In this document: one piece after another, positions 27,192 to 36,362 of the stretch
How the letters are laid out: each line of letters opens with the position of its first letter
Position numbering within the stretch: the first letter of the stretch is position 1
Assembly: GCA_964479275.1 (NCBI GenBank)
Contig: CAYZLR010000020.1
Span: 1-43,447 of the forward strand
Direction of reading: 5' to 3'
DNA length: 43,447 bases
Source: CALLPQ01 sp964479275
GTDB taxonomy: Bacteria > Pseudomonadota > Alphaproteobacteria > Caulobacterales > Parvularculaceae
Translations under genes and position numbers: made by a program
The notes under the pieces: model-generated
Databases searched by the model: none
Told to the model about the DNA's origin: nothing
What the model saw: the letters and a program-made list of their open reading frames with translations, nothing else

Positions 27192-29762
27192 CTATGCACC
27201 GAGTGAAAAATTGTCTTCGGATAATTCATCCGACGATACATTAACAAGGAAAATCCGATCCCCCGGTGCACCGCCTAATTCTCCAAGCTCAATACTCACG
27301 GCCCAACCATGATCTTGTACGCCAGATTGAAGATCACTCCAGTTAACACTGTATGCAGATAGATCAAGTATATCTTGATCAACCTCAAAATCGTGAATCA
27401 TATCTTGACCAGATCCTGGAGAAAAAACAAACAGATCGCTTTCGCCATCTCCGGTCCACTCACCGCCCCAGATATGATCGTCTCCTTGTCCCCCTTCGAT
27501 AGTATCACCGCCGCTGCCGCCAACCAACTTATCTGCTCCAGCATCGCCGGATATACGATCAGCGCCAGAATTACCAAGAATAAAATCATCGCCATCATTG
27601 CCCGAGAGAGTATCCATGCCAACTCCTCCTTCAACGTGATCAGCGCCTATACCTCCTGAAACGAAATCATTTCCTTGATCACCAAACAACTTGTCATCCC
27701 CAACACCGCCATCGATTATATCATTACCGTCTTGCCCAAATATTTCGTCAGCCCCCCCTTCACCAAACACTCTGTCATTGCCAGTACCACCGGTAATTAA
27801 ATCATTATCTCCACTAGTTCCTGTAAGACTGATATTATTTATCAATATAGACGCATCACCATCGGTCGGAGTAAATGTTGATAATGAACGAGGATCAGAA
27901 GCACCATCATTACTACCCGTTATCGGCGCATCTGCCAGAAGAACAGCTTGCGCCGTACCCGTTTCAAATCCAGTAATTTGATACACGCCGCCACTAATGG
28001 CAGTGGAAGCATCAAGATCATGATCACCGCGATTTAATCCAGCATACAAATTCCCTTGTGCATCTGTGAAAACTGCGCCCCACGCGCTTCCGGAAGGAAT
28101 ACCATTAATTGTTCCGTTCTCCGTAACCAAGCTTTCGATACGCACACTTTCTACAGTCGCCATTCCATCCGTCAAATTAAAGGGGTCAATTTTGTAAACA
28201 TACCCCCCCTGATTTACGCCGAGAAAAGCCTGCTGGCTTTCTACCCAAGCCCAATCAGCAAATCCACCGAGCAAGTTTTCTGGTAATGGTATCGATTCAT
28301 AAACTAACGAACCGTCTGCATTCGATTGATTGATATCCACTCTAAAGACTTCACTACGATGCCCGCCGTTCATAACATAAAGCGCGCCATCAGGTCCAAA
28401 GTCGCCAATATAAACACTTGCGTTTCCAATTGCGTCTTCCAAGCCAACATGGCCAATGCGATAGGCATTACCAGTGGCATCAATTGCTACTAAATCGTGC
28501 TTACTAACAAAATTACCATTTGCATCGACTTCGGGGCTATTGTTTGTTGCAAAACCATAAATTAAATTATTAGCAGGATTAAACCCCGCAGCATTAACAT
28601 TAAAACCAAAACCATCACCCAGTTCATTATATTCCTGCGTTTCAGTATCAAATATATAGAGTTGGTCTGATATTACCTGGTAAAGGTTAGCTTGACCTGG
28701 AGCGAAACCTTCAACACTCGTTTCAACACCACTCACATCAATTTCAGTGGTTTGCGTAAACACTTGTTGCGAGGTTCCTAGATGATCAAGTTCAATAATT
28801 TCTCGAAACTTTAATAAGTCATTTCCTCCTGTGCCAACAACATCAAAAGTAAACTGCTGGAACAACGCTCCATCGGGCGCCACCACATCAATCAGTTCAC
28901 CATTCCAATAAACCTCGACACTAACGGCCCCTTTTGACGCCAATGAATTCAATGCTAAATCAAAATTCATAGAGTACGGTTCGCCAGCATTTGTTTCTAT
29001 GGACTGAGAAATAGTGCGGATTTGTACATTTTCAGCGTTAACTGCTGCGTCTCCACCAGACCAGTCACCACTACTTCCTAGAAAGGAAAACCCAATACCA
29101 ACATGTGGGTCAGTACCATAGTCTCCATTATCGAGGACATTTCCCAAATCCCCATATACGACATCATTTCCAGCACCCGCATGAATGGTGTCAGCGCCTA
29201 ACCCGCCGGTCCCAAGATCATTGCCATCTTCAAGATTAATTTGATCATTACCAAGACCACCATCAGCTATATCATTTCCAATACCTGCATTAATGCGATC
29301 TTCTCCAGCGCCGCCAATATGAGTATCTTCACCAATACCGCCATTTAGAACATCATTGCCTTCTCCGCCTTCCAGAAAATCATTATCTGTATCGAGAGGT
29401 CCATTATTAGTACTCATTTTTGATTGATCAAAAACCCATTCCCCATTAATGAGTTGCCATTCTTCACTGCTACCATCGCCGGCTAATAAATCATTCCCTT
29501 GCTGACCTTGTAATTGATCCTCACCAGCTTGACCATGAATCCTATCCGCATCAGCATAATGTTCATCATCATTTGATGAGTCGACATTATCCCCGATTAG
29601 ATGATCATTCCCTGATCCCCCTTCGATTGTATCATTGCCCTGCCCACCGGCAAGAGTGTCCTCACCTTCAAATCCTTTTTGATGATCATCTCCCGATCCC
29701 GCGAAATCTTCATCATCAAAGCTCGTTCCGGTATAAACTGCATTTCTGTTTAAGGTACTCAT
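27192..29762 (-). CDS. RTX-type calcium-binding protein with propeller-like core, likely type I secretion substrate
   Basis: This 856-residue acidic protein has no N-terminal signal peptide. Nonapeptide repeats of the GGxGxDxUx kind form one block at about residues 23-207 (GGQGNDTIEGGSGNDHL) and a second near the C-terminus (GGTGNDRVFGEGGADEI onward). After the first block comes a beta-sandwich-like stretch (VEVYWNGELIDVV, LLKFREI). Next comes a propeller-like region of about 300 residues that recalls DUF6923 (LYQVISDQLYIFDTETQEY, AAGFNPANNLIYGF, DGALYVMNGGHRSEVFRVD). The C-terminus (DLFVFSPGSGQDMIHDF ... ILDLSAY) matches the secretion-signal region of serralysin-like RTX proteins. GGGAG 7 nt before the ATG supports the start. 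Exporter and adaptor genes follow in the same operon, strongly suggesting a dedicated substrate. No protease or lipase motif is visible. An adhesin, matrix or sensor role is only inference. Confidence 0.88.
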   Translation of the reverse strand: MSTLNRNAVYTGTSFDDEDFAGSGDDHQKGFEGEDTLAGGQGNDTIEGGSGNDHLIGDNVDSSNDDEHYADADRIHGQAGEDQLQGQQGNDLLAGDGSSEEWQLINGEWVFDQSKMSTNNGPLDTDNDFLEGGEGNDVLNGGIGEDTHIGGAGEDRINAGIGNDIADGGLGNDQINLEDGNDLGTGGLGADTIHAGAGNDVVYGDLGNVLDNGDYGTDPHVGIGFSFLGSSGDWSGGDAAVNAENVQIRTISQSIETNAGEPYSMNFDLALNSLASKGAVSVEVYWNGELIDVVAPDGALFQQFTFDVVGTGGNDLLKFREIIELDHLGTSQQVFTQTTEIDVSGVETSVEGFAPGQANLYQVISDQLYIFDTETQEYNELGDGFGFNVNAAGFNPANNLIYGFATNNSPEVDANGNFVSKHDLVAIDATGNAYRIGHVGLEDAIGNASVYIGDFGPDGALYVMNGGHRSEVFRVDINQSNADGSLVYESIPLPENLLGGFADWAWVESQQAFLGVNQGGYVYKIDPFNLTDGMATVESVRIESLVTENGTINGIPSGSAWGAVFTDAQGNLYAGLNRGDHDLDASTAISGGVYQITGFETGTAQAVLLADAPITGSNDGASDPRSLSTFTPTDGDASILINNISLTGTSGDNDLITGGTGNDRVFGEGGADEIFGQDGNDIIDGGVGDDKLFGDQGNDFVSGGIGADHVEGGVGMDTLSGNDGDDFILGNSGADRISGDAGADKLVGGSGGDTIEGGQGDDHIWGGEWTGDGESDLFVFSPGSGQDMIHDFEVDQDILDLSAYSVNWSDLQSGVQDHGWAVSIELGELGGAPGDRIFLVNVSSDELSEDNFSLGA

Positions 29763-29882
29763 CTACAATCTCCCTGTATGAAGTTACAGAGAGACTAAAC
29801 ACGTAAAAATTGATTATTTGTAAATATTTCTCTTTTTATGATATTTTAACAACTCAAGTATGATTTTGTGAGCACATATAGC

Positions 29883-30677
29883 CTACAAATTACCCAAGCT
29901 CGTTAATGAGCCGCCATCAATAATCATACCTTGACCATTCATCCAGCCTCCGGCCTTGGATGCTAAAAACACTGCCGCACCAGCAATATCGTCTGGCTCA
30001 CCAAAACGACGCGCGGGAAGTTGTCCCGCTATCGCTTTCTCAATTTTAGGATCTTTCCATAAAGCTTCGGCAAAATAAGTTTTTACTATCCCTGGGCAAA
30101 TGGCATTAATGCGTACATTGTATTGCGCATATTCCGCAGAAAGATTGCGCACCATTTGCAAATCTGCAGCCTTGGAAATGTTGTAGGTTCCAATAGCGCT
30201 GCTCCCAACAAAGCCGCCAATTGATGAAACCATGATGATAGCCCCATTTTTTTGGGCCTTCATTTTTGGCAATACCATATGTGATAACCAATGAGCTGCT
30301 TTAATATTGCAATTTAAGATTTTATCAAATTGTTCATCAGAAATCTCTGCTGACGGACCATAATGAGGATTCACGGCAGCATTAATAACAAGTATATCAA
30401 CGGATCCTAATTTCTGATTTGTTTCATCGACAAGATGTTGCAACGCTTCTTTATGAGAAATATTGCACTCAACAGGGTGCGCCATTTTCCGGCCCATATT
30501 ATGATTTATCGAATCTGCAACCGCCTGACAGGAATCAAGTTTACGACTAGATATGATAACACTTGCGCCATGCTGAGCCATCCGTCTTGCTATAGCTTCA
30601 CCAATGCCTCGTGAGGCGCCGGTAATAATGGCATTCTTCCCAGCAAGATCAAATAAACTACCTGTGAAATCGACCAT
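29883..30677 (-). CDS. Short-chain dehydrogenase/reductase
   Basis: This is a classical SDR of 264 residues. The nucleotide loop is TGASRGIG (19-26), NAAVNP follows, and the catalytic S-Y-K set is MVSSIGG with Y165 and K169 in TYNISKAAD. ICPGIVKTYF and a C-terminal GQGMIIDGGS are typical of FabG/DHRS4-like enzymes. A basic ISSRKLD after the second strand favours NADPH. GAGGAGAGG directly before the ATG is a strong ribosome site. The gene is upstream of, and co-oriented with, the RTX operon, separated by 120 nt, so it may or may not share a transcript. The substrate cannot be named. Confidence 0.85.
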   Translation of the reverse strand: MVDFTGSLFDLAGKNAIITGASRGIGEAIARRMAQHGASVIISSRKLDSCQAVADSINHNMGRKMAHPVECNISHKEALQHLVDETNQKLGSVDILVINAAVNPHYGPSAEISDEQFDKILNCNIKAAHWLSHMVLPKMKAQKNGAIIMVSSIGGFVGSSAIGTYNISKAADLQMVRNLSAEYAQYNVRINAICPGIVKTYFAEALWKDPKIEKAIAGQLPARRFGEPDDIAGAAVFLASKAGGWMNGQGMIIDGGSLTSLGNL

Positions 30678-31075
30678 AGCCTCTCCTCACACATTACAAT
30701 TTTGAAAAACTCTCCAGAGTCATTAGCATCATTATGAATGTAAGGCCAAGAGATCAATCCCTTGAGTAAAATCGCATCCATCTGAATAGAAAAATTTCTT
30801 TTAAGCACCTCGACCTCAAATTGAGTCGCCGTGGTGCTTTCAGGCTTTCTTTTTTCGTATTTATTGCAGTTCAACCGGTTCCCACAGACACGGAAAACAC
30901 TTTAAATTCATGTGCATAACGGAAACAATCTTAAGGTCGCCTTTTTCTTGGCTGAAAAATGCTCAAGCTGTCTACGATTTGTAAAAAAGAAACCAACCAA
31001 GCATTGGTTCACCTATTTTGCCCAAGGATTTTCAATAACAACAAGCAATCTTACTACTTATCCCACGTAAAAAAT
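30678..31075. other. Gap between DUF4167 and SDR genes
   Basis: No gene was recognised. The gap contains dispersed repeat copy B (30801-30906) and must hold the SDR promoter. The remaining sequence, 30907-31075, has no clear structure to my eye. Confidence 0.45.
30801..30906 (+). repeat. Dispersed mosaic repeat, copy B
   Basis: The first hairpin, AAGCACC...GGTGCTT, is followed by CTTTCTTTTTTCG, then the second block with TTCAACCGGTTCCCACAGAC and a terminal CACTTTAAA. It is nearly identical over most of its length to copy D (38401-38507), in particular at the joint and the core. That marks B and D as the youngest or best-conserved pair. Confidence 0.75.
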
Positions 31076-31639
31076 TTATAGTGCGTCCGCTGTCTCTACT
31101 TTTTTACGACGTGTACGTTTGACTGGCTTTTCTTCATCAGGAGAAGTCGTTTTTGATTTTGCAGAATCACTTTGCCGAGGTCTACGCGCACGTTTTTGTT
31201 TTGGACGCTCTTTTTCTTCACTACCAGCAATAGGTTCATCAGATTCAACCGTCTTATTCTCGACCGTGTCTGCATTCTCTTCGACTATTTTACCAGCTGC
31301 ATCAGCGTTAGCCGGAGTATTATCTGAGGCATTTACACTAGTATTTTGCTGTTCACCCGAATTATTCTGATTAGCGTTATTAGGATTCGAAGATTGAGAG
31401 TTTTGATTCGGATTTTGCCCTTGCATACTTTTAATGATACGAAAATAGTGTTCTGCATGCTGAAGGTAGCTTTCCGCCTTCACTCGATCTCCCGACGAAG
31501 AGGCATCACGCGCCAAGCTTTGATATTTATCATAAATCTGATTTGCTGTGCCACGAATGCGAACATCTGGCCCATTAGAGTCCAACGCACGATTAACATT
31601 AACGCCTTGACGGCGGCGTTGATTACGCCCTCTTTTCAT
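31076..31639 (-). CDS. DUF4167 domain protein
   Basis: The N-terminal domain (residues 1-75: a basic RGRNQRRR start, RIRGTANQIYDKYQSLARDA, DRVKAESYLQHAEHYFRI) is the DUF4167 fold, conserved across alphaproteobacteria beside prmC/prfA. The C-terminal part is low-complexity: Asn/Gln/Ser-rich, then acidic, then basic (KRTRRKKVE), which suggests nucleic-acid or ribosome association. No function is established. The start has AGGG 7 nt upstream. It lies downstream of prmC on the same strand after a 320-nt gap, so it probably has its own promoter. Confidence 0.88.
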   Translation of the reverse strand: MKRGRNQRRRQGVNVNRALDSNGPDVRIRGTANQIYDKYQSLARDASSSGDRVKAESYLQHAEHYFRIIKSMQGQNPNQNSQSSNPNNANQNNSGEQQNTSVNASDNTPANADAAGKIVEENADTVENKTVESDEPIAGSEEKERPKQKRARRPRQSDSAKSKTTSPDEEKPVKRTRRKKVETADAL

Positions 31640-31959
31640 GAAAAAACCCTATTTTTATATTCATTCCCGCAACTACGGGGTTGTTGATTTTTAACGAAGC
31701 CCAGATTAAATCCCCCGCAATATCAGAATCCCAAATGGGTTTTTGAAATTGTTTAAGATTGTTAATTTGTGCCGTCCATCGCACTGATCAGATCATGTTT
31801 TCTGATTTTTTTACCTAATATTCTCGTATATTAACCTTATTGCAAATGCCTAAAGATTAAATTTTAAGTGATTGTTATGGAGCTACATTATCTCAATGTT
31901 CTTCCAATAAGCTACATAATAGAGTGTAAAACAAGATTTTCAACTGGTTTTTTTCAAGT
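31640..31959. other. Gap between prmC and DUF4167
   Basis: No gene was seen. A CCCG...CGGG hairpin lies near 31666-31679. An ATCAG...CTGAT stem followed by seven T lies near 31788-31812, readable as an intrinsic terminator only on the + strand, where no gene precedes it. The leftward DUF4167 promoter presumably lies here. Confidence 0.4.
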
Positions 31960-32841
31960 TTATTCATGATTTATCGCCAAACACCGGTCTAAACCCGCTA
32001 AATCCTGATGCACCGTGATTCTCTGCGTTGCATAAAACTGTTCTGCAATGTCGCGCAAAAAAGCGGATTGCCCATCACCAATTTCTATTAAAATCAGTCC
32101 CTTATCTGAAATTTTATGTCGCACTTGATCAAGAATAATTTGATAATCAGAGCGTCCATAATCCGCACTGACAAGAGCCGCACGAGGCTCGTGCTCTAAA
32201 ATATCTTTTGCTAAACACAAATAATCATCTTCACTGATATAGGGTGGATTGCTGATGATGATATCAAACGCCCCCCCTAGCGCGCGCGCCCAATCTCCTT
32301 GGATAATGGAGCCACGGTCACTCACATTATTGTTTCTCAAATTTTCAGCGGCAATTTTACAAGTATTAAGTGATCGATCAACACCAACTCCAATGCTGCC
32401 TTCATAAGATTGCAGTAGGCTCGTCAGTAAGCATGATGATCCCGTGCCCAAATCCATAATTTTTAAATTATTATGCATTTGGGGTGGTCGTAACATTAAG
32501 GCTGTTTCAATCAGGCATTCACTATCTGGCCGGGGGATTAAAACATCATGCGTCACACGAAAGCATCCACGCCAAAACTCACGAACCCCTGTAATGTAAG
32601 CGACAGGCTCATAATTTTTGCGACGAGCGATCATTTTATAAAAGTAATCCGCCTGACTAACACCAATCTCTTGGTTCGCGTTTAGGAGTAACTCTCCAGC
32701 GTCAAACCCTGTTGCCGCCATCAGCAAAAGCCGAGCATCCAACATTGCCGTTGGAGTGCCCTCTAAGTTTGCAGCTCCCACCCTCAATAAAGAAGATACG
32801 GTTTGCGGCTTTCGCTGTCCACTTTGTGAAATATTAATCAT
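31960..32841 (-). CDS. prmC: Release factor glutamine methyltransferase PrmC
   Basis: PrmC methylates the glutamine of the GGQ motif in release factors. ITGVREFWRGCFRVTHDVLIP with RPDSE, the SAM loop MDLGTGSSCLL and the catalytic IISNPPYI identify it. The length is 293 residues from the ATG at 32841, and a TTG at 32853 would add four. Neither has a good ribosome site, consistent with translation coupled to prfA, whose stop is about 40 nt away. Substrate and modifier are thus encoded together. One oddity is MDLGTGSSCLLTSLL instead of the more usual 'GTGSGCIA'. Confidence 0.94.
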   Translation of the reverse strand: MINISQSGQRKPQTVSSLLRVGAANLEGTPTAMLDARLLLMAATGFDAGELLLNANQEIGVSQADYFYKMIARRKNYEPVAYITGVREFWRGCFRVTHDVLIPRPDSECLIETALMLRPPQMHNNLKIMDLGTGSSCLLTSLLQSYEGSIGVGVDRSLNTCKIAAENLRNNNVSDRGSIIQGDWARALGGAFDIIISNPPYISEDDYLCLAKDILEHEPRAALVSADYGRSDYQIILDQVRHKISDKGLILIEIGDGQSAFLRDIAEQFYATQRITVHQDLAGLDRCLAINHE

Positions 32842-32881
32842 TATGGGAATCAATGCATTTTATAGACGCATTCACACAAAT

Positions 32882-33961
32882 TTATGACGACTTCTCTTCA
32901 TGCAACGCCGCCAACCGGTCCGCACGATCTTTGGTCATTAAAGCTTCAATCATTTCATCTAACCCATCCCCTGCAATAATTTCAGCTAACTTGTACAAGG
33001 TTAAATTAATTCGGTGGTCGCTCACTCGGCTTTGCGGATAATTATAAGTACGGATACGCTCTGAACGATCCCCTGAACCAACCATACCTTTTCGCGCTTC
33101 AGCCCGTTCTGCATCTGCCCTTGCGCGCTCAAGATCATAGAGCCTTGCCCGCAAAACCTTCATCGCTTTTGCACGGTTTTTATGCTGAGACTTTTCATCT
33201 TGCTGAATAACGATCGTGCCCGTCGGCAAGTGTGTAATCCTGACCGCACTATCCGTTGTATTAACCGATTGTCCACCGGGCCCCGAGGCTCGAAAGACAT
33301 CAACGCGTAAATCACTGTCAGCAATATCAATATCAACTTCTTCAGGTTCGGGCAAAACAGCGACAGTTGCTGCGGATGTATGGACTCGCCCTTGCGTCTC
33401 TGTTTCGGGAACTCGTTGTACCCGGTGCACACCCGCCTCAAATTTCATAAAAGCGAACACCCCTGATCCTGCAATACTCGCCTGAATTTCTTTATATCCG
33501 CCAATCTCAGCCTCAGAAAGAGAAAGCACCTCCACTTTCCATCCTTTGAGTTGAGAAAAGCGTTGATACATACGGAATAAATCACCCGCAAACAGCGCCG
33601 CCTCGTCCCCCCCAGTACCCGCACGCACTTCCAAAATTACCGACGAATCATCTGCCTTATCTTTAGGCAACAACATGAATTGTAATTCTTCTTGTAAAAT
33701 TGGTTCTTTAGCTTTTTCCTCTTCAAGTTCAGCCGCGGCCATTTCCGCCATTTCCTCATCATCACCAGAGGCAAGTTCCAATAAATCAACAATCTGCTCC
33801 CGATTATTGGAAAGCTCTCGGGCTTTTTCAACGACAGGTTTTAACTCCCCATGTTCCTTTGCAAGACGAACAATTTCCTCACTATCACTCACATTGGACA
33901 TGGCTTGTTCCAAATCTTCGAGGCGAGCAATCAACGCATCTATTTGAGCCTGTTCAATCAA
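32882..33961 (-). CDS. prfA: Peptide chain release factor 1
   Basis: RF1 decodes UAA/UAG and triggers peptide release. The GGQ motif is at residues 229-231 (ASGPGGQSVNTTDSAVR). VHRVQRVPETETQGRVHTSAATVAVLPE is the domain carrying the codon-recognition region, and the C-terminus has the usual YNYPQSRVSDHRI. The length of 359 residues is normal. The start codon is TTG, supported by AAGGA 7 nt upstream, with no in-frame ATG nearby. A weak start codon may moderate RF1 level. prmC follows. Confidence 0.96.
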   Translation of the reverse strand: MIEQAQIDALIARLEDLEQAMSNVSDSEEIVRLAKEHGELKPVVEKARELSNNREQIVDLLELASGDDEEMAEMAAAELEEEKAKEPILQEELQFMLLPKDKADDSSVILEVRAGTGGDEAALFAGDLFRMYQRFSQLKGWKVEVLSLSEAEIGGYKEIQASIAGSGVFAFMKFEAGVHRVQRVPETETQGRVHTSAATVAVLPEPEEVDIDIADSDLRVDVFRASGPGGQSVNTTDSAVRITHLPTGTIVIQQDEKSQHKNRAKAMKVLRARLYDLERARADAERAEARKGMVGSGDRSERIRTYNYPQSRVSDHRINLTLYKLAEIIAGDGLDEMIEALMTKDRADRLAALHEEKSS

Positions 33962-34037
33962 TTTTTATTCCTTAAAAATCAGTATACGCAAAAGGCGCAC
34001 TGAACATTCAGCACGCTTACAATGAGCGAAAACAATG

Positions 34038-35168
34038 TTATTGAGCAGCCACTATATCTGCTGCGGCTTCAGCTTCAATTTCAGCAGCCTTTTTTTCCAC
34101 CAGATCAACCAAGTGATCCAACATTTTCTCATTGGACATTTTATGATCGGGTGCACCAGCGACGTAAACCATACCGCCCTCTTTACCAGCACCTCCACCG
34201 GTGAAACCAAGATCCGTTTCTCTAGCTTCGCCAGGTCCATTGACCACACATCCAATCACAGACAATGTCATAGGCGTTGTGACATGCGCTAACCGTTCTT
34301 CTAATTTTTCAACTGTATCAATGACGTTAAACCCTTGGCGGGCACAGGACGGACAAGAGATTACATTTACGCCTCGGTGGCGCAAGTTCAGGCTTTTTAA
34401 AATATCAAAACCCGCCTTAATCTCTTCAACTGGATCCGCGGAAAGGGAGACACGGATCGTATCACCAATGCCAGCCCATAACATTGAGCCCATCCCAATT
34501 GCAGATTTAACAGAGCCAATCCGTAAACCTCCCGCTTCCGTAACCCCAAGATGGATCGGGCAATCAATTGCCTCAGCCAACGCATGATAAGCGGCAACAG
34601 TTAAAAACACATCTGACGCTTTTACGGATATTTTAAATTCATGAAAATCATTATCCTGAAGTATTTTTGCATGATCGAGCGCGCTTTCAACCATAGCATC
34701 AGGGCAAGGCTCACCATATTTTTCCAATAGATCTTTTTCTAACGACCCCCCATTCACACCAATACGCATGGAACATCCGTGATCCTTGGCCGCTTTTATA
34801 ACCTCGCGTACGCGCTCTTCTGAGCCGATATTTCCAGGGTTTATGCGAAGACAGGCCGCGCCAGCTTCAGCCGCTTCAATGCCGCGTTTATAATGAAAAT
34901 GGATATCAGCCACTACCGGGATGGGAGAATGTTTGCAAATCTCGGTCATGGCCGCCGTTGAGTCGACATCAGGACAAGAAACACGGACAATATCCGCACC
35001 CGCTTCAGCAACTTCCTCAATTTGTCGAAGCGTCGCTTTGGCGTCCGAAGTCAGGGTGTTGGTCATTGTTTGAACGGCGATGGGGGCATCCCCGCCTACG
35101 GGAACATTCCCGACCATAATCTGACGGCTCTTGCGACGTTCAATATCTCTCCAGGGGCGAATAGACAT
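34038..35168 (-). CDS. ispG: 4-hydroxy-3-methylbut-2-enyl diphosphate synthase IspG
   Basis: IspG (GcpE) is a 4Fe-4S enzyme of the MEP isoprenoid pathway. PVGGDAPIAVQTMTNT opens the TIM barrel, with MRIGVNGGSLEKDLL in the middle. Cluster ligands are in SCPSCARQGF and the third Cys in VIGCVVNGPGEA, whose Glu is also a ligand. The C-terminus is Ala/Glu-rich. The direct (single-barrel) form, 376 residues, is the bacterial type. The start ATG at 35168 has only a weak AGAG upstream. The RodZ-type gene that usually precedes ispG in proteobacteria is upstream here too, but separated by 342 nt and a repeat. Confidence 0.95.
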   Translation of the reverse strand: MSIRPWRDIERRKSRQIMVGNVPVGGDAPIAVQTMTNTLTSDAKATLRQIEEVAEAGADIVRVSCPDVDSTAAMTEICKHSPIPVVADIHFHYKRGIEAAEAGAACLRINPGNIGSEERVREVIKAAKDHGCSMRIGVNGGSLEKDLLEKYGEPCPDAMVESALDHAKILQDNDFHEFKISVKASDVFLTVAAYHALAEAIDCPIHLGVTEAGGLRIGSVKSAIGMGSMLWAGIGDTIRVSLSADPVEEIKAGFDILKSLNLRHRGVNVISCPSCARQGFNVIDTVEKLEERLAHVTTPMTLSVIGCVVNGPGEARETDLGFTGGGAGKEGGMVYVAGAPDHKMSNEKMLDHLVDLVEKKAAEIEAEAAADIVAAQ

Positions 35169-35510
35169 AACAGGGCTCTCTTAAAACAAACACGAACGGC
35201 TATAATGGCATGGCAACCCAAAAAAATCGACCTTATCGATCAGGAAACAATGGGCATTATATCATATTTCTTTGTTTATCTTATCTGTCTTGATTGGCAA
35301 GAGAACAAAGCAAGCTATTTCCTTTATAAATAGCTCAGGATAGATGTGTCAGGGTTTAATGCCCCTGATTTTATGCAAATTCAAGACCGGTGATGAGGGC
35401 TTAACACACTAAAGCACATCCGCGTCAAAGGGGATCCAGGAGGTGCTATAAGGCATCATTTTGTTGCATATGCGGGCGCTCAACCGGTAACCACTTGATC
35501 AGGAAAAGCT
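35169..35510. other. Gap between the RodZ/TonB-like gene and ispG
   Basis: The gap contains repeat copy C (35411-35513) and the leftward promoter region of ispG. A small hairpin (AGGG-CCCCTGA region, near 35350-35370) precedes the repeat. No gene was seen. Confidence 0.45.
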
Positions 35511-35513
35511 TTA
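35411..35513 (+). repeat. Dispersed mosaic repeat, copy C
   Basis: AAGCACATCC pairs with GGAGGTGCT, then a T-rich joint leads to GCATATGCGGGCGCTCAACC and GGTAACCAC, ending AAAAGCTTTA. This is the most diverged copy in its first half, but the order of elements is the same as in B and D. Its last three bases are the stop codon of the leftward RodZ/TonB-like gene (35511-35513, read as TAA). Confidence 0.6.
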
Positions 35514-36362
35514 GGCTGGTTTTTTGAAGGTCAATCTCACAACCTGATCATAAGAGGGCTGGTTGACCCCTTCAACTTTCCGAGGAATGAAGCGCCACCG
35601 TTTAAGGGCGTTGATTGCGGAGCGCTCAAAACACGCATTTGTAGACGAAAGAGCCCGTACGCCTGCAACCCGGCCTTGCGCAGAAATATTAAAGCTAACC
35701 TCTACTTCTTCAACAGGGTTGGCACGGGCTTCACAAAATCGTGGATAAACGGGCTCGACTTTGTCATCAAGTCTCGCCAACAATTCCTGCTCTGTGGTTG
35801 TGCGCGCTGTTTGTTCATACAGCAATGGATCTAAAATCGCAGGCGCCCTTTGCGATATCGGAGGTGCAGGAAATCCTGCAGGCGTCTCAAGAATAATTTC
35901 CGGATCACGCGGGCTCAGCACTTGCCAGGCAGTCCACAGCATAAACGCAATAATCGCCAATACGGCGAATAGCGACATCTCATTTTTCTCTGAGTCCGCT
36001 AAAATATCCGTCTGATCAAATTTACTGGCATCAACCGGAACCACGCTGACAAGGCCAACGTCCTCTTTAAACCGATTGACAATTGGCAGTGGATCAAGCC
36101 CTAAGAATTCAGCATATGATTTTACGAACCCACTAACGTATGCGCGAGGAGGCAAAATCGACATATCGCCACTTTCGATACCTCGGATATGCTGTTCGCG
36201 AATGTGCGTTTTAGCGCTAACATCTTCAATGCTATACTTTTGTTCCTCACGGACAGAGCGTAAAAACGCACCAGCTGTGTCAAAGCCAGTATTGCCGGCA
36301 AAGTCTTGGCGCTTTGCACGTGCAGCCTCAATATCTAATATATTTGCTGACTCACCGGTCAT
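35511..36362 (-). CDS. RodZ-type HTH – membrane helix – TonB-like C-terminal domain protein (short paralogue)
   Basis: This is a 283-residue single-pass membrane protein. Residues 29-97 are a RodZ/HTH_25-type DNA-binding-like helix bundle (FLRSVREEQKYSIEDVSAKT, ESGDMSILPPRAYVSGFVKSYA, LGLDPLPIV). One helix follows (129-148), then a Pro-rich linker. A TonB_C-like domain (about 203-282) begins VYPRFCEAR and contains STNACFERSAINALKRWRF. Cysteines C210 and C244 are 34 apart and could form a disulfide in the periplasm. The HTH region resembles RodZ, which binds MreB in the cytoplasm, and the gene sits upstream of ispG as rodZ often does. The usual RodZ periplasmic domain is replaced by a TonB-like one. 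It is divergent from a longer paralogue. Function is unknown: a cell-shape adaptor with a TonB-type envelope contact is inference. Confidence 0.82.
   Translation of the reverse strand: MTGESANILDIEAARAKRQDFAGNTGFDTAGAFLRSVREEQKYSIEDVSAKTHIREQHIRGIESGDMSILPPRAYVSGFVKSYAEFLGLDPLPIVNRFKEDVGLVSVVPVDASKFDQTDILADSEKNEMSLFAVLAIIAFMLWTAWQVLSPRDPEIILETPAGFPAPPISQRAPAILDPLLYEQTARTTTEQELLARLDDKVEPVYPRFCEARANPVEEVEVSFNISAQGRVAGVRALSSTNACFERSAINALKRWRFIPRKVEGVNQPSYDQVVRLTFKKPA

Noticed and set aside
31786..31813. ATCAG...CTGAT stem followed by a run of T, intrinsic-terminator-like on the + strand
   Set aside because: No rightward gene precedes it. On the leftward strand, where prmC and DUF4167 are read, it lacks a T-run after the stem.
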